From Candidatus Sumerlaeota bacterium (GTDB lineage Bacteria > Sumerlaeota > Sumerlaeia > Sumerlaeales > Sumerlaeaceae), in contig JAPLSQ010000065.1 in NCBI GenBank assembly GCA_026398535.1, positions 1 through 64,000 on the forward strand: a DNA stretch of 64,000 bases, in the 5' to 3' direction. The notes beneath the pieces are model-generated. The model worked only from the letters and a program-made list of their open reading frames with translations, searched no databases and was not told the origin of the DNA. The stretch's first letter is position 1. Every line of letters starts with the position of its first letter. The position numbers and the translations under genes were made by a program. This document shows positions 1 to 13,043 of this stretch, in pieces.

Positions 1-15
1 GTGCTCTTCCGATCT
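1..15. other. Illumina adapter remnant at contig end
   Basis: Bases 1-15 (gtgctcttccgatct) are identical to the last 15 bases of the standard Illumina TruSeq-type read-2 adapter. This is the known sequence next to the insert in Illumina libraries, so these bases are almost certainly synthetic. It marks the left edge of an assembled contig and changes how the first gene's stop codon should be read. Confidence 0.93.
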
Positions 16-1159
16 AGACAAACAAGTGGGGAATGAAGCGGCTGGTGTTGGTGGTGACGATATTTTTATCTTCGCGAATGCCGATGCCGCAGGCGTGCCC
101 GTTGACCATCCAGCTTCCTATGACGGGGTAGTTGCCGTCATAGTTGGGCAGAAGACACAGCTCCTGGTAAATTCGCGGCGAGTCCGCGTAGTCGCCTTCG
201 GTGTCGAGCAGAGTGATGCCGTTGCGCACGACGGTGATGTTGGCGCCCTCGCGTGCGAGGATGGGTTTGCTCACATAACCGCTGGCAGCCGCGGCGGACA
301 GTTCGAATGATGCGCGCGGGATGCAGGGGGTGTCGGGGAACAATTCGGACAGCACCACGAGAAGCGCCTTGTTGCTCAGCAGCATTTTCCAAGGCGGTTC
401 GAGCCAGACGGTTCCGGCATCGATCAGACATGGGCCATAATCCTCGCGCACCATCCATTCCCACGGGTATAGTTTGAAGATGCATGTCATGGGGCGGCTG
501 TCGGGGGCTGTGAATTCGCGCGTCTGGGGATTCCAGCCAATACCGCCTATGTCGGCATATTCAGTGTCCAATTTGGCCTGCATTGCCGTGTCGCGCAGGT
601 AACTGGTTGTGATGTAATCTTCAAGGTTGTCGGCGATGCATGTGAAGTAGACGCGTCCGATCACCTTGTCGCGCAGTGACGTCCACGCTTCGATAAGGCG
701 TTCGTGGATCGAGTTGAACTGATCGCAGTCATGGCCGATTGCCGGCAGGGAGTCCTGCAACCATTGCCATTGAATGACTGCCGCTTCCAGCAGGCTTGTG
801 GGCGTGTCGGCGTTGTATTCCAGCAGTTTTGGCGGGCCGGCGCCGTCGTAGACCAGGTCGAAGCGTCCATAGATCGTGTGCTCGTCCTGCTCCCAACTGG
901 TTTTCACGAAGGGGATAAATTCGGACGGGATGAGGAAGCGTTCAAACAGGTTGTTCGTGATGATGTGCTCGACAGCCTGAAGGCACATCTTGTCCAGATC
1001 ATAAGTTGTCTTTTCCAGTTCATCGATTTCACGGCTTGTGAATTCGTAATAGGCGGTTTCGTCCCAGTAGGTCTCGCCCTCGGGAGAATGAAAGAGCATA
1101 CCCTGCGACTCGACTTTCTGGCGCCAATCGGGACGCGGTTTTATGGTGCGGCGTTTCAT
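14..1159 (-). CDS. YgiC/YjfC-type glutathionylspermidine synthase-like ATP-grasp ligase
   Basis: About 381 residues, close to the 385-390 usual for the stand-alone YgiC/YjfC proteins, which resemble the C-terminal synthetase domain of glutathionylspermidine synthase. Visible hallmarks are LLEYNADTPTSLLEA near residues 110-125, the KLYPWEWM segment, the SKPILAREGANI glycine/lysine segment of the ATP-grasp fold, and the end SWMVNGHACGIGIR...TSRFIPH. The family makes an ATP-dependent amide bond, probably on a peptide or polyamine; the physiological substrate is unsettled. The chosen ATG (1157-1159) gives MKRRTIKPRP and is preceded by aaaggaac; the longer open frame runs back through a palindrome into the previous gene and is not supported. 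The stop triplet (14-16) takes two of its three bases from the adapter, so the true C-terminus may be a few residues longer. Confidence 0.85.
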   Translation of the reverse strand: MKRRTIKPRPDWRQKVESQGMLFHSPEGETYWDETAYYEFTSREIDELEKTTYDLDKMCLQAVEHIITNNLFERFLIPSEFIPFVKTSWEQDEHTIYGRFDLVYDGAGPPKLLEYNADTPTSLLEAAVIQWQWLQDSLPAIGHDCDQFNSIHERLIEAWTSLRDKVIGRVYFTCIADNLEDYITTSYLRDTAMQAKLDTEYADIGGIGWNPQTREFTAPDSRPMTCIFKLYPWEWMVREDYGPCLIDAGTVWLEPPWKMLLSNKALLVVLSELFPDTPCIPRASFELSAAAASGYVSKPILAREGANITVVRNGITLLDTEGDYADSPRIYQELCLLPNYDGNYPVIGSWMVNGHACGIGIREDKNIVTTNTSRFIPHLFV

Positions 1160-1178
1160 AAAATGTTCCTTTCGAGAT

Positions 1179-1207
1179 TGTGGGCGGGATCGTCGATCCC
1201 GCCCACA
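1179..1207. terminator. 14-bp perfect inverted repeat between two minus-strand genes
   Basis: Two 14-base arms (1179-1192 and 1194-1207) are perfectly complementary around one central base and form a very G+C-rich hairpin. It sits between the LVIVD gene and the ATP-grasp gene, both on the minus strand. No T-run follows on the minus strand, so it may be a repetitive palindrome or an mRNA-stabilising hairpin rather than a classical rho-independent terminator. Confidence 0.5.
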
Positions 1208-1227
1208 GACAAGCTGAAACGAGAGGG

Positions 1228-2271
1228 TCAATATTGGGCCCAGTTGGTAACGGCGCTGGGTGGGGCGCCCGTGTATTGCAGGATAAGCATGCCCCCTTCG
1301 CCGTCCGCTTCGTAAGCCAATCCGTTGAATAATCTCACGCCAATGGCGAGTGTGGGTGTGTCATAGTCGCCCTTGAGCACAGGCGCCGCCGGATTCGACA
1401 CATCGATGACCAGCAGCCCGCTCAGTTCCGCGGCCACATAGGCCAGTCCGCCCACCACGGACACGCTCTGTGCATCGCCAGGCGTGGCGTAACTGCCGAG
1501 GAAGCCCGGGGATGCGGGATTGGAAACATCCAAGATTTGAAGACCGCCGGTGTCATCGGCCAGATAGGCCGTGTTGCCCCACACGGACACGTTTCGGGCA
1601 TATCCGGGCGAGTCATAGGAGCCAAGACCGACCGGTGCGACAGGATCGGAAACATCGACGATAACAAGCCCCTTGTCCACACACGCCATATAAGCGCGCG
1701 TGCCAACCACCGTCACGCTCATGTTGTAGGCGCTGGAGGGCGATGGGTATGTGCCAACGATCGACGGCGCGGTGGGATTGGACACGTCGATAATCCGCAG
1801 CCCGTTGCTCCCGTCAGCCACATACGCATAATTGCCCGAGAGAGCCACGCCGCTCATCTGGTCGGTGGTCGTCAGTTTGCCCGCCTGCGTGGGAGCGGCG
1901 GGATTGGACACATCGATGATAAGAAATCCGCCAAATCCGTTTGCCACATAAGCATAGTTGCCGGACACAACCACATCCCATGCCATGGCCTTCGTGTCGT
2001 AATTGCCGAGCCAAAGGGGCAATGCGGGATTGGTCACATCAATGATATGCAATCCGCCATAATAGCCGCTGGCCACATAGGCTTTTGTGCCGGAGACATA
2101 AACGCTTCGCGCCTCGCCCCATGCGTCATACATGCCCACAAGGTTCACATTGGCGGCATGTGAGAACGCGCACACCCGCAGGATTGATACTGCCACAAGA
2201 ATCAATGCGCAATTGGACTTAACAAAATTCCGCGTCCAAGCGGTTTCGATGGTTTTGGTGTTGTGTTTCAT
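1228..2271 (-). CDS. Secreted LVIVD-repeat beta-propeller protein
   Basis: 347 residues. After a basic N-terminus and a hydrophobic stretch (about residues 19-38, ending ...FSHAAN) that looks like a secretion signal, the protein is made of about seven repeats of ~42 residues. Each has the pattern (V/L)xVxGxxAYVAxxxxGLxIIDVSNPxxPxxxGxY, the LVIVD repeat known from secreted and surface beta-propeller-like proteins of no fixed enzymatic function. The start at ATG 2269-2271 is chosen because the signal peptide follows directly and a gaaaggcag ribosome-binding stretch lies upstream; the open frame further upstream has no signal and no repeats. It is divergent from valS. A larger relative lies at 55091-57805. 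The likely role is binding or surface display; no catalytic residues are recognised. Confidence 0.85.
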   Translation of the reverse strand: MKHNTKTIETAWTRNFVKSNCALILVAVSILRVCAFSHAANVNLVGMYDAWGEARSVYVSGTKAYVASGYYGGLHIIDVTNPALPLWLGNYDTKAMAWDVVVSGNYAYVANGFGGFLIIDVSNPAAPTQAGKLTTTDQMSGVALSGNYAYVADGSNGLRIIDVSNPTAPSIVGTYPSPSSAYNMSVTVVGTRAYMACVDKGLVIVDVSDPVAPVGLGSYDSPGYARNVSVWGNTAYLADDTGGLQILDVSNPASPGFLGSYATPGDAQSVSVVGGLAYVAAELSGLLVIDVSNPAAPVLKGDYDTPTLAIGVRLFNGLAYEADGEGGMLILQYTGAPPSAVTNWAQY

Positions 2272-2468
2272 GGTCTTTCTGCCTTTCAGATTTTGATTTT
2301 TCATTAAGATCAAGTGTTGTGAAAATGCGATTTGTTGAACACAGTCAAAATTGGAATTCAATGATTTGTATCCCTCCATGTCCCATGCCATCATTAAAGT
2401 CCTGTCTTGCCATTGTCTGATTGTTGCCCGCATTTTTCTTTGCATCTCGCGTAGGACAAAACAGGCAC

Positions 2469-5213
<2,745 letters not shown>

Positions 5214-5260
5214 CAGATTGCTGAAAATCTTGCGAGGACGGGCGTCATGCTTGCGGGAGG

Positions 5261-6553
5261 TCAGGGCGCTGTGATCTCCACGGCTGGCGAGTGATTTCCC
5301 GCAAAGTCGTATGCCTCGATGCGGTAGCGCAACAGCGTTGGCGTGGCGTCCGTGTCCGTGTATGAGGCCGGCGTGAACCCGGCCGCTTCGGGCAGGCGCG
5401 GCGTCTGGTGGCGCGTGATGCGCTCGCCATTACGGTAGATATCATAGCCGCATACGCCGATATTGTCCGTCGATGCCTGCCAGTCCAGGCGCGTCCGGCT
5501 CTTGTCCAGTCGCTCGATGCGCGGATTCGCGGGCGCGTCCGGCGGTGTTTTGTCGAGATGTCCCGTGCGCACATACTTAAGATATGTCCGGTGAAATCCC
5601 GCATCCACGTTGTTGGGGCTGTAGTAGTGGCAATAGGCGAACGTGACCGATTTCTCGACGAACGGCGCCACAATTTCGATCTGTTTCACAAAACGGTCGA
5701 TGGTTCCGGCGGTCCAATCGCTCTGGGCGAAGGTTTCGGTGTCACACCAGAACCGCAGTCCCGGTTTTGTGGCCACGGCCTTGCCCATCGCGCCGAACCA
5801 CGCTGGCACGTCCTCCAGCCTGAGACCGCCCCCGCCCACGCAATCCTGCGGGCAGAAGATGTCGCCTCTGCCCAGCGAACAGTTGGCGAAAATGTCCTTC
5901 CAGAAATCGCCATATTCGTCGGCCCCGCCGCACATCCGGTTCATGAAAGGGCACAGCATGACAGGCATTGTCGTGTCGAGCGCGTGGAGGTGCGTCACGC
6001 TGATATCCAGCGCTTTTGCGAGGGTTGCGCGCTGTTTCGGCTGTTTGAAGTTCAAGTTGTCCGCCTCCCAGACCCAGTACCAGCCGGCAAACTCCCGCGG
6101 GTAGCGCTGTTTGTAACGCGCATACAACTCGTCAGCGATGCGGTTGCCCTCCTCCATCTGCGCGAAGAGCCATTGCGGATCGTTGGCGGATTTCCGCCAC
6201 CAGTCCTCGTGGAAATTCAACCCGATAAAGACCTGGAAATTTGCCCGGGCTGCATTGCGCAGGCAGGCATCCACGAGATCGCCGTAGCCCTCGGCGCACT
6301 TGTAACCATCGAGGCGGGTGGGATAATAGGCGATGTGTTTCTGGCTGTTGGCGGCTGATCCGAAAATGAGCACCGACATGCCCGCCTCGCCAAGATAGCG
6401 GAATTCCGACTGCCATTTCTCGTCGCTCCAGTCCTTGCACAGGTATTCCTGGATGAATGATCCGTGAGCGACAGGCCATGGAGCTGCTGCGGCAAGTGCC
6501 GATGCCATGAGCAAGATCATAAGAAAAAGAGCGGGTTTGATTGATCGCGACAT
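5261..6553 (-). CDS. Secreted DUF4434-type glycosidase-like protein with C-terminal Fn3 domain
   Basis: 430 residues from ATG 6551-6553. An N-terminal signal peptide (residues ~1-25, ending LAAAAPW) is followed by a TIM-barrel-like region resembling DUF4434: GSFIQEYLCKDWSDEKW, then VFIGLNFHEDWW, WYWVWEADNLNF and GLRFWCDTETF. The acidic residues in WEADN and CDTETF are plausible catalytic positions, by inference. The last ~85 residues (PPDAPANPRIERL ... LRYRIEAYDFAGNHSPAVEI) form a fibronectin type III domain, common in secreted carbohydrate-active enzymes. Substrate unknown. The open frame extends 13 codons upstream, but those residues precede the signal peptide. It is convergent with valS. 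Confidence 0.75.
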   Translation of the reverse strand: MSRSIKPALFLMILLMASALAAAAPWPVAHGSFIQEYLCKDWSDEKWQSEFRYLGEAGMSVLIFGSAANSQKHIAYYPTRLDGYKCAEGYGDLVDACLRNAARANFQVFIGLNFHEDWWRKSANDPQWLFAQMEEGNRIADELYARYKQRYPREFAGWYWVWEADNLNFKQPKQRATLAKALDISVTHLHALDTTMPVMLCPFMNRMCGGADEYGDFWKDIFANCSLGRGDIFCPQDCVGGGGLRLEDVPAWFGAMGKAVATKPGLRFWCDTETFAQSDWTAGTIDRFVKQIEIVAPFVEKSVTFAYCHYYSPNNVDAGFHRTYLKYVRTGHLDKTPPDAPANPRIERLDKSRTRLDWQASTDNIGVCGYDIYRNGERITRHQTPRLPEAAGFTPASYTDTDATPTLLRYRIEAYDFAGNHSPAVEITAP

Positions 6554-6697
6554 ATTTCCATTAGTTGACAAGGGATCGTTTTGTAAATACAAGCAGATTC
6601 ATGCTATATAATGGAGTTGTTCGCTTTATGAGTGAAGCAATGGGCCTGCGATTTTATTACTTGCAGACAGAAGCCGCTGCCCTATTGATGCGTGACC

Positions 6698-7585
6698 ATG
6701 CTTACTGACAATATACTCGCTTTGATTGGCAACACACCGCTGATACGCCTCAAGAATGAAAACGTCTACGCCAAGGCAGAATTCCTGAATCCCGGGGGCA
6801 GCGTGAAAGACCGTGTGGCGCTTGCGATGCTGGAGGGCGCCGAGCGAGACGGGCGCTTGGGTCCCGATTCGATCATCATGGAGCCGACCTCCGGCAATAC
6901 CGGCATTGGCGTGGCGCTGGTTGGACGGCTCAAGGGTTATCGGGTTCGCATTGTCATGCCCGAAGGCATGAGCGAGGAGCGCAAGAAGCTCATCAGGGCG
7001 CTCGGGGCGGAGTTGATCCTGACATCCGACAGTGATGGCATCGCGGGCGCGGTGAACCGTGTGCGCGAGATGGCCGCCGAAGACGCGCGCATTTATGTCC
7101 CGCAACAGTTTGAAAATCCCGACAATCCGCGCGTCCACTACGAGCAGACGGCCGTGGAGCTGTGGCGGCAGATGTCGGGCGATGTGAGTTGTTTTGTGGC
7201 GGGCGTGGGCAGCGGGGGAACGTTGCAGGGCGTCGGCAAATTCCTGAAAGAGCACCGTCCGGGCATCAGGCTTGCGGCCGTTGAACCCAGGAATATTTCC
7301 GCGCTGCTTGGGCACGAGCCGGGTCTGCATCAGATCCAGGGCATTGGCGACGGATTCATTCCCGCGATTCTCGACCCGAAGATGATCGATGAGGTCGTCG
7401 AGGTCAGTGATGAGGATGCGATTGAAACAACCCGTCAGCTTGGCCGCGACTACGGCCTTCTTGTGGGCATTTCATCCGGCGCCAATATATGGGCGGCACG
7501 GGAACTGGCCAAACGCATTCCTGGAAATATCGCCACGGTTCTGCCCGACCGCGCCGAGCGTTACTTCAGCACGGCGCTGTTGTAA
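6698..7585 (+). CDS. Cysteine synthase family protein (CysK/CysM-like)
   Basis: 295 residues, usual for O-acetylserine sulfhydrylase-type fold-type II PLP enzymes, which make cysteine from an activated serine and a sulfur donor. Seen directly: IGNTPLIRL at the N-terminus, the PLP lysine in NPGGSVKDR (about residue 35), the substrate loop PTSGNTGIG, the phosphate-binding VGSGGTLQGVG, IQGIGDGFIP, and the closing SSGAN and LPDRAERYFST. An in-frame GTG at 6692 would add two residues. No Shine-Dalgarno precedes either start; instead a tattgat hexamer-like element lies just upstream, which may indicate a leaderless transcript. CysK, CysM and cystathionine beta-synthase-like roles cannot be separated from sequence alone. 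It is followed by about 260 bases without a convincing gene, before groES. Confidence 0.9.
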   Translation: MLTDNILALIGNTPLIRLKNENVYAKAEFLNPGGSVKDRVALAMLEGAERDGRLGPDSIIMEPTSGNTGIGVALVGRLKGYRVRIVMPEGMSEERKKLIRALGAELILTSDSDGIAGAVNRVREMAAEDARIYVPQQFENPDNPRVHYEQTAVELWRQMSGDVSCFVAGVGSGGTLQGVGKFLKEHRPGIRLAAVEPRNISALLGHEPGLHQIQGIGDGFIPAILDPKMIDEVVEVSDEDAIETTRQLGRDYGLLVGISSGANIWAARELAKRIPGNIATVLPDRAERYFSTALL

Positions 7586-7846
7586 GAATCGGCGCATCAA
7601 CCATTGGCGGCATCATGGCGTTCTGCTGGATGGCCGGGGATCAGGGCGCGGTCGAAGAACAGGGCGCAGTTTTGGCCAAGTTGCCGTGAAAATGTATCGT
7701 ATTGACACAAAGCGGGTCAAGTTCATCCTTTAATCTCATATGCAATATGCTGATATTTATCATCTTATGACGAATGAGATTTTCCGGCATTCGCTTTGCA
7801 TCCTCCCATGTGATATACACCAATTTTTGCAAGGAGGACGTAAATT

Positions 7847-8170
7847 ATGCCGGTTAGACCGTTGCATGATCGTGTGCTGGTAAAGCGGGCCGCCGAAGAG
7901 GCTGAGCAGATGTCCATCGCCGGTATCATCATTCCCGACACCGCAAAAGAAAAACCACAGCGCGGCAAGGTAATCGCCGTGGGCGATGGCAAGAAAGACG
8001 ACAATGGCAAGCGCATCGCCATGGATGTCAAGACCGATGACGAGGTGCTTTTCGGCAAGTATTCGGGTACCGAGGTGAAGATTGACAACGAGGAGTATCT
8101 CATCATGCATGAGACGGACATCCTCGGTGTGATCACGTCGGCCGATGAGGGCGGCAAGAAGAAGAAATAA
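7847..8170 (+). CDS. groES: Co-chaperonin GroES
   Basis: 107 residues, slightly longer than usual because of a lysine-rich tail (GGKKKK). It forms the heptameric lid of the GroEL folding chamber in the cytoplasm. Typical features are [14 protein letters not shown] at the start, the mobile loop ([20 protein letters not shown], about residues 17-36), the GKVIAVGDG turn, and [16 protein letters not shown] strong aaggagg ribosome-binding site (7831-7837) fixes the start. No CIRCE (HrcA) operator is seen upstream. A ttgaca hexamer lies at 7702-7707, but no good -10 element follows at standard spacing. It forms a two-gene operon with groEL. Confidence 0.97.
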   Translation: MPVRPLHDRVLVKRAAEEAEQMSIAGIIIPDTAKEKPQRGKVIAVGDGKKDDNGKRIAMDVKTDDEVLFGKYSGTEVKIDNEEYLIMHETDILGVITSADEGGKKKK

Positions 8171-9916
<1,746 letters not shown>

Positions 9917-9970
9917 GATTCACGAGGCGTGGGCGCAAAGCCCATGCTCTCTCTCAGCGGCACACACAAC

Positions 9971-10015
9971 GCGCGGCGGTCTGGCAACAGACCGCCGCGC
10001 ATTTTCTTTGTTTTG
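9971..10015 (+). terminator. Rho-independent terminator of groESL
   Basis: A perfect 13-bp stem (9971-9983 with 9988-10000) closes a gcaa tetraloop and is followed directly by a T-rich tract (attttctttgttttg). It lies 54 bases after the groEL stop, in the correct orientation. This is a textbook intrinsic terminator. Confidence 0.93.
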
Positions 10016-10193
10016 TGTCAAAATCATGCGGCAAGTTCAAGCGGCGACCGTGCAATGGTCTTCGCGACCGGTTTGCTTGACCGAGTGCCCTCCCAATTAC
10101 AGTTCAATATGAGTGACGGGACCCCGCCCAATGTCATTTGTTATATGGCATGACATGAATTTTTAACATTTCCGCATGCTCTATTGATGCGTC

Positions 10194-11651
10194 ATGACGC
10201 GACGCGTGTTGTTCATTGTGCCGCCCACGGGGCTGTTCATTCGCGAGGACCGTTGCCAGACGCCCATTGAGGAGATGAAGACAATCTCGCTGCGGCCGCC
10301 CATCGATCTGATGTATTCGGCGGCCTCGACAGATGCGGCCGGTTGCGAGTGCCGACTCGTCGATTATCCCGCCGAGTGCCGCTCATGGCGGGAACTCGAA
10401 CAGGACATCCGCGATTTCCGTCCCCATGCGCTCATGCTTTCGATCACGACGCCGTCCCTGCACCTGGACGTGGAAGCCGCCGTCATCGCCAGGAAGATTG
10501 ATCCTTCGATTCTTACCGTCGCCAAGGGAGCGCATTTCATCGTGCTCGACCGCAAGGCGCTGGAGCTGTATCCGCAGATCGACTGCGTGATTCGCGGAGA
10601 GTATGAACTGACAGCGGCTGAACTGGGCGCGGGGCGGCCGCTGGCCGAAATTCAGGGCATCACGTGGCGCGATGGCGGCGGGGGAATCACCCGCAATCCC
10701 GACCGCCCGTTCATCGACAACCTCGACTCTATTCCCTTCCCGGCCCGCCATCTTGCGCGAAACGAGCTTTATTTCCGCCCCGACACGGGCGAACCCCAAA
10801 CCACTATCGTGACAAACCGCGGATGCCCGTATTCGTGCATCTTCTGCCTCGCGTCCGTTGTGTCGGGAAAAAAGAATCGCTACCGCTCGACAGACAATGT
10901 GATGGCCGAAATAGAAGAGTGCGTCAGGCGTTTCAGCATCAAAAGCTTCCTTTTCCGCAGCGATCTTTTCACCCAGAACAGCCAGTGGGTCATCGAACTG
11001 TGCCGGAAAATCATCGACAGCGGATTGAAGATCGAATGGGCGTCGAATTCGCGCGTCGACATGGTTGACCCCGAAATTCTTTCGTGGATGAAGCGCGCGG
11101 GATGCTGGGTGATTGCCTATGGCGTCGAGAGCGGCAACGCGGCAATACTGGAGAAGGTGGGCAAGAAAGCGACGCTGGATCAGGCGCGCGCCGCATTGGC
11201 CATGACCCGTGCGGCGGGCATTAAGAGCAGCATTTATTTTCTTATGGGACTGCCCTGGGACACGCCCCAGTCTCTTGAGGACAATATCAGATTCGCGCGC
11301 GAACTGCGCCCGGATTTCGTTGAGATATTCTACACATACCCATTCCCGGGCACACGACTGCACGAAATCGCCGTTGAAAACGGTTTGCTCGGGCGGGATG
11401 AGATTTCCACCGACGCCTATTCGCATCCGGCGATGGGGGGATTGTATATGACCCGCAACGAGCTTGACCTTTGGCGGCGCAAATCACTGCGGCGCATCTA
11501 CCTCGACCCCCGCTATGTGTGGCGAATGTTGCGCGGCGCGCGCTCCCCCCGTGAGCTGGCCCATTACTTGAAATATGGCATTCTTGCCTTGGGCGAGCTC
11601 TTCGGCCGTCGGCGCCACGGCAACGCACCAGCGCCGCATGTGCGCGATTGA
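10194..11651 (+). CDS. B12-binding domain radical SAM protein
   Basis: 485 residues. The N-terminal ~140 residues have the layout of a cobalamin-binding Rossmann domain (LFIVPPTG..., ISLRPPIDLMYSAAS, LMLSITTPSLHLDVEAA). The radical SAM barrel follows, with the 4Fe-4S cysteines in NRGCPYSCIFC (about residues 207-217), the GVESGN motif and SSIYFLMGLPWDT. Such class B enzymes perform methylations and other radical rearrangements on lipids, cofactors and natural products; the substrate here cannot be read. ATG 10194 has no Shine-Dalgarno, and a tattgat element lies just upstream. It stands alone between the groEL terminator and the RND genes. Confidence 0.88.
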   Translation: MTRRVLFIVPPTGLFIREDRCQTPIEEMKTISLRPPIDLMYSAASTDAAGCECRLVDYPAECRSWRELEQDIRDFRPHALMLSITTPSLHLDVEAAVIARKIDPSILTVAKGAHFIVLDRKALELYPQIDCVIRGEYELTAAELGAGRPLAEIQGITWRDGGGGITRNPDRPFIDNLDSIPFPARHLARNELYFRPDTGEPQTTIVTNRGCPYSCIFCLASVVSGKKNRYRSTDNVMAEIEECVRRFSIKSFLFRSDLFTQNSQWVIELCRKIIDSGLKIEWASNSRVDMVDPEILSWMKRAGCWVIAYGVESGNAAILEKVGKKATLDQARAALAMTRAAGIKSSIYFLMGLPWDTPQSLEDNIRFARELRPDFVEIFYTYPFPGTRLHEIAVENGLLGRDEISTDAYSHPAMGGLYMTRNELDLWRRKSLRRIYLDPRYVWRMLRGARSPRELAHYLKYGILALGELFGRRRHGNAPAPHVRD

Positions 11652-11725
11652 CCGCTTCTTTAAAAACAAACAATTATATCGCTTGAATTTGGCGTTTGAT
11701 GCCTTTCTTGTGTTATGAGCAACTC

Positions 11726-11731
11726 TATAAT
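11726..11731 (+). promoter_or_regulatory. Candidate -10 element upstream of the RND operon
   Basis: A perfect tataat lies in A+T-rich sequence 61 bases before the first RND adaptor start. The region 17 bases upstream (ctttct) is a poor -35, so this would be a weak or activator-dependent promoter. It rests on motif match and location only. Confidence 0.35.
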
Positions 11732-11792
11732 TAGAGACTTATACAGATCCGCCGGCCATTTTTCCGGGTTTTAGGAAGGAGCTTAACACAAA

Positions 11793-13037
11793 GTGTTTAC
11801 GATCTCTTCAGTTTGGAAAGTTGCATTGCATTACGGAGCGTTGCGGACATCCCGGCCATTGATCATGTGGGTCTTTGCGGCGGCGCTGATTTTAAGCGGT
11901 TGTGAGCGGAAGGAAGAATCCAAGCCCGCGGCGGTTGCGCCGCCCGAGGTTCTGGTGACCGAGGCGCAGTCGAAGAATGTTCCCGCAACGAGAGAATGGG
12001 TCAGCACGCTTGACGGCTCGATCAACGTGAATGTTCAGGCGCGCGTCCAAGGGTATATCCAGAAACAGGTCTACAACAATGGTACTGTTGTCAAAGTTGG
12101 CGATGCTCTGTTTGAGATCGATCCGCGCCCGTTCGAGGCGGCCCTGGAGCAGGCAAAGGCCAATCTGGCCAACGCGCAGGCACAGCAGGTCGAGGCGAAC
12201 CTGACTGAACAGAGGCAGGTGCAGCTTTTCGCCAGCAATGCCATCAGCGCGGCGGAGCGCGACAAGGCGGTGCAGGCGAACGCCGCCGCCAAGGCCAGCG
12301 TGCTTGCGATGCAGGCGGCTGTTGATCAGGCGCAGTTGAACCTTGGATACACGAAGATCACGGCGCCGGTGGAGGGCATCGCCGGCATCAACAAGCCGGG
12401 TATTGGCGATCTTGTGGGTCCCGCCACGGGCGAGCTATGCAAGATCTCGACGGTGGATCCGATCAAGGCCATCTTCCAGCTCAGTGAGCAGGAGTACCTG
12501 CGCGCTGCTGAGGCATGGGCGACGGAAAACGAGCGGGAGCGGGAGAAAGTCCTCAGCAATGTTGAGTTGGAGCTTATCCTTGCCAGCGGCAAGGCCTATG
12601 AACACAGAGGGAAACTGAGCGTCCTCGACCGCCAGGTCGATCCGCGGACCGGCACCATCCGTATCGAGGGGCTTTTCCCCAACCCCGGCCGTGTGCTCCG
12701 CCCCGGATTTTTTGCCCGCGTTCGTATTATGATACAAGCCAAGGGGCCATCGCTGATCATTCCCCAGCGGGCGGTCATGGAGGTGCAGAGCGCCTGTCAG
12801 GTTGCCGTTGTTGGCGCGGACAACAAGATCTCGATACGAAACGTGGAGGTTGGCGACCGGATCGGGAGCGATTGGGTCATCAAGGATGGCCTGAAGCCGG
12901 GTGAGCGCGTCGTGGCCGAGGGCGTCCAAATGGTGCGCGACGGCATGACGGTGAATCCAAAGCCGTTTGTTGGAAAGTCTGATGCCGACGCCGCATCGGA
13001 CGCCAAGACCACTGAAACCAAATCCGAGGCCAGGTGA
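11793..13037 (+). CDS. RND efflux periplasmic adaptor lipoprotein (first pair)
   Basis: 414 residues, a membrane fusion protein of the AcrA/MexA family linking an inner-membrane RND pump to an outer-membrane channel. It has a signal peptide with lipobox ILSGC (Cys about residue 36), a barrel-sandwich half-motif VQARVQGYIQKQVYNNGTVVKVGDALFEIDPRPF, an alpha-hairpin (EQAKANLANAQAQQVEANL ... VDQAQLNL), the returning lipoyl half GYTKITAPVEG, and a beta-barrel ending VAEGVQMVRDGMTV. The start is GTG 11793, set by the ttaggaaggagc ribosome-binding site. It lies seven bases before its pump gene, so the two are one operon. Confidence 0.93.
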   Translation: MFTISSVWKVALHYGALRTSRPLIMWVFAAALILSGCERKEESKPAAVAPPEVLVTEAQSKNVPATREWVSTLDGSINVNVQARVQGYIQKQVYNNGTVVKVGDALFEIDPRPFEAALEQAKANLANAQAQQVEANLTEQRQVQLFASNAISAAERDKAVQANAAAKASVLAMQAAVDQAQLNLGYTKITAPVEGIAGINKPGIGDLVGPATGELCKISTVDPIKAIFQLSEQEYLRAAEAWATENEREREKVLSNVELELILASGKAYEHRGKLSVLDRQVDPRTGTIRIEGLFPNPGRVLRPGFFARVRIMIQAKGPSLIIPQRAVMEVQSACQVAVVGADNKISIRNVEVGDRIGSDWVIKDGLKPGERVVAEGVQMVRDGMTVNPKPFVGKSDADAASDAKTTETKSEAR

Positions 13038-13043
13038 TCAGCC

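Noticed and set aside
7614..7688. 24-codon frame after the cysteine synthase gene
   Set aside because: Too short, without a ribosome-binding site or recognisable sequence.
7586..7846. CIRCE/HrcA operator or heat-shock promoter before groES
   Set aside because: No inverted ttagcactc repeat is present, and the ttgaca at 7702 has no matching -10 element at a usual distance.
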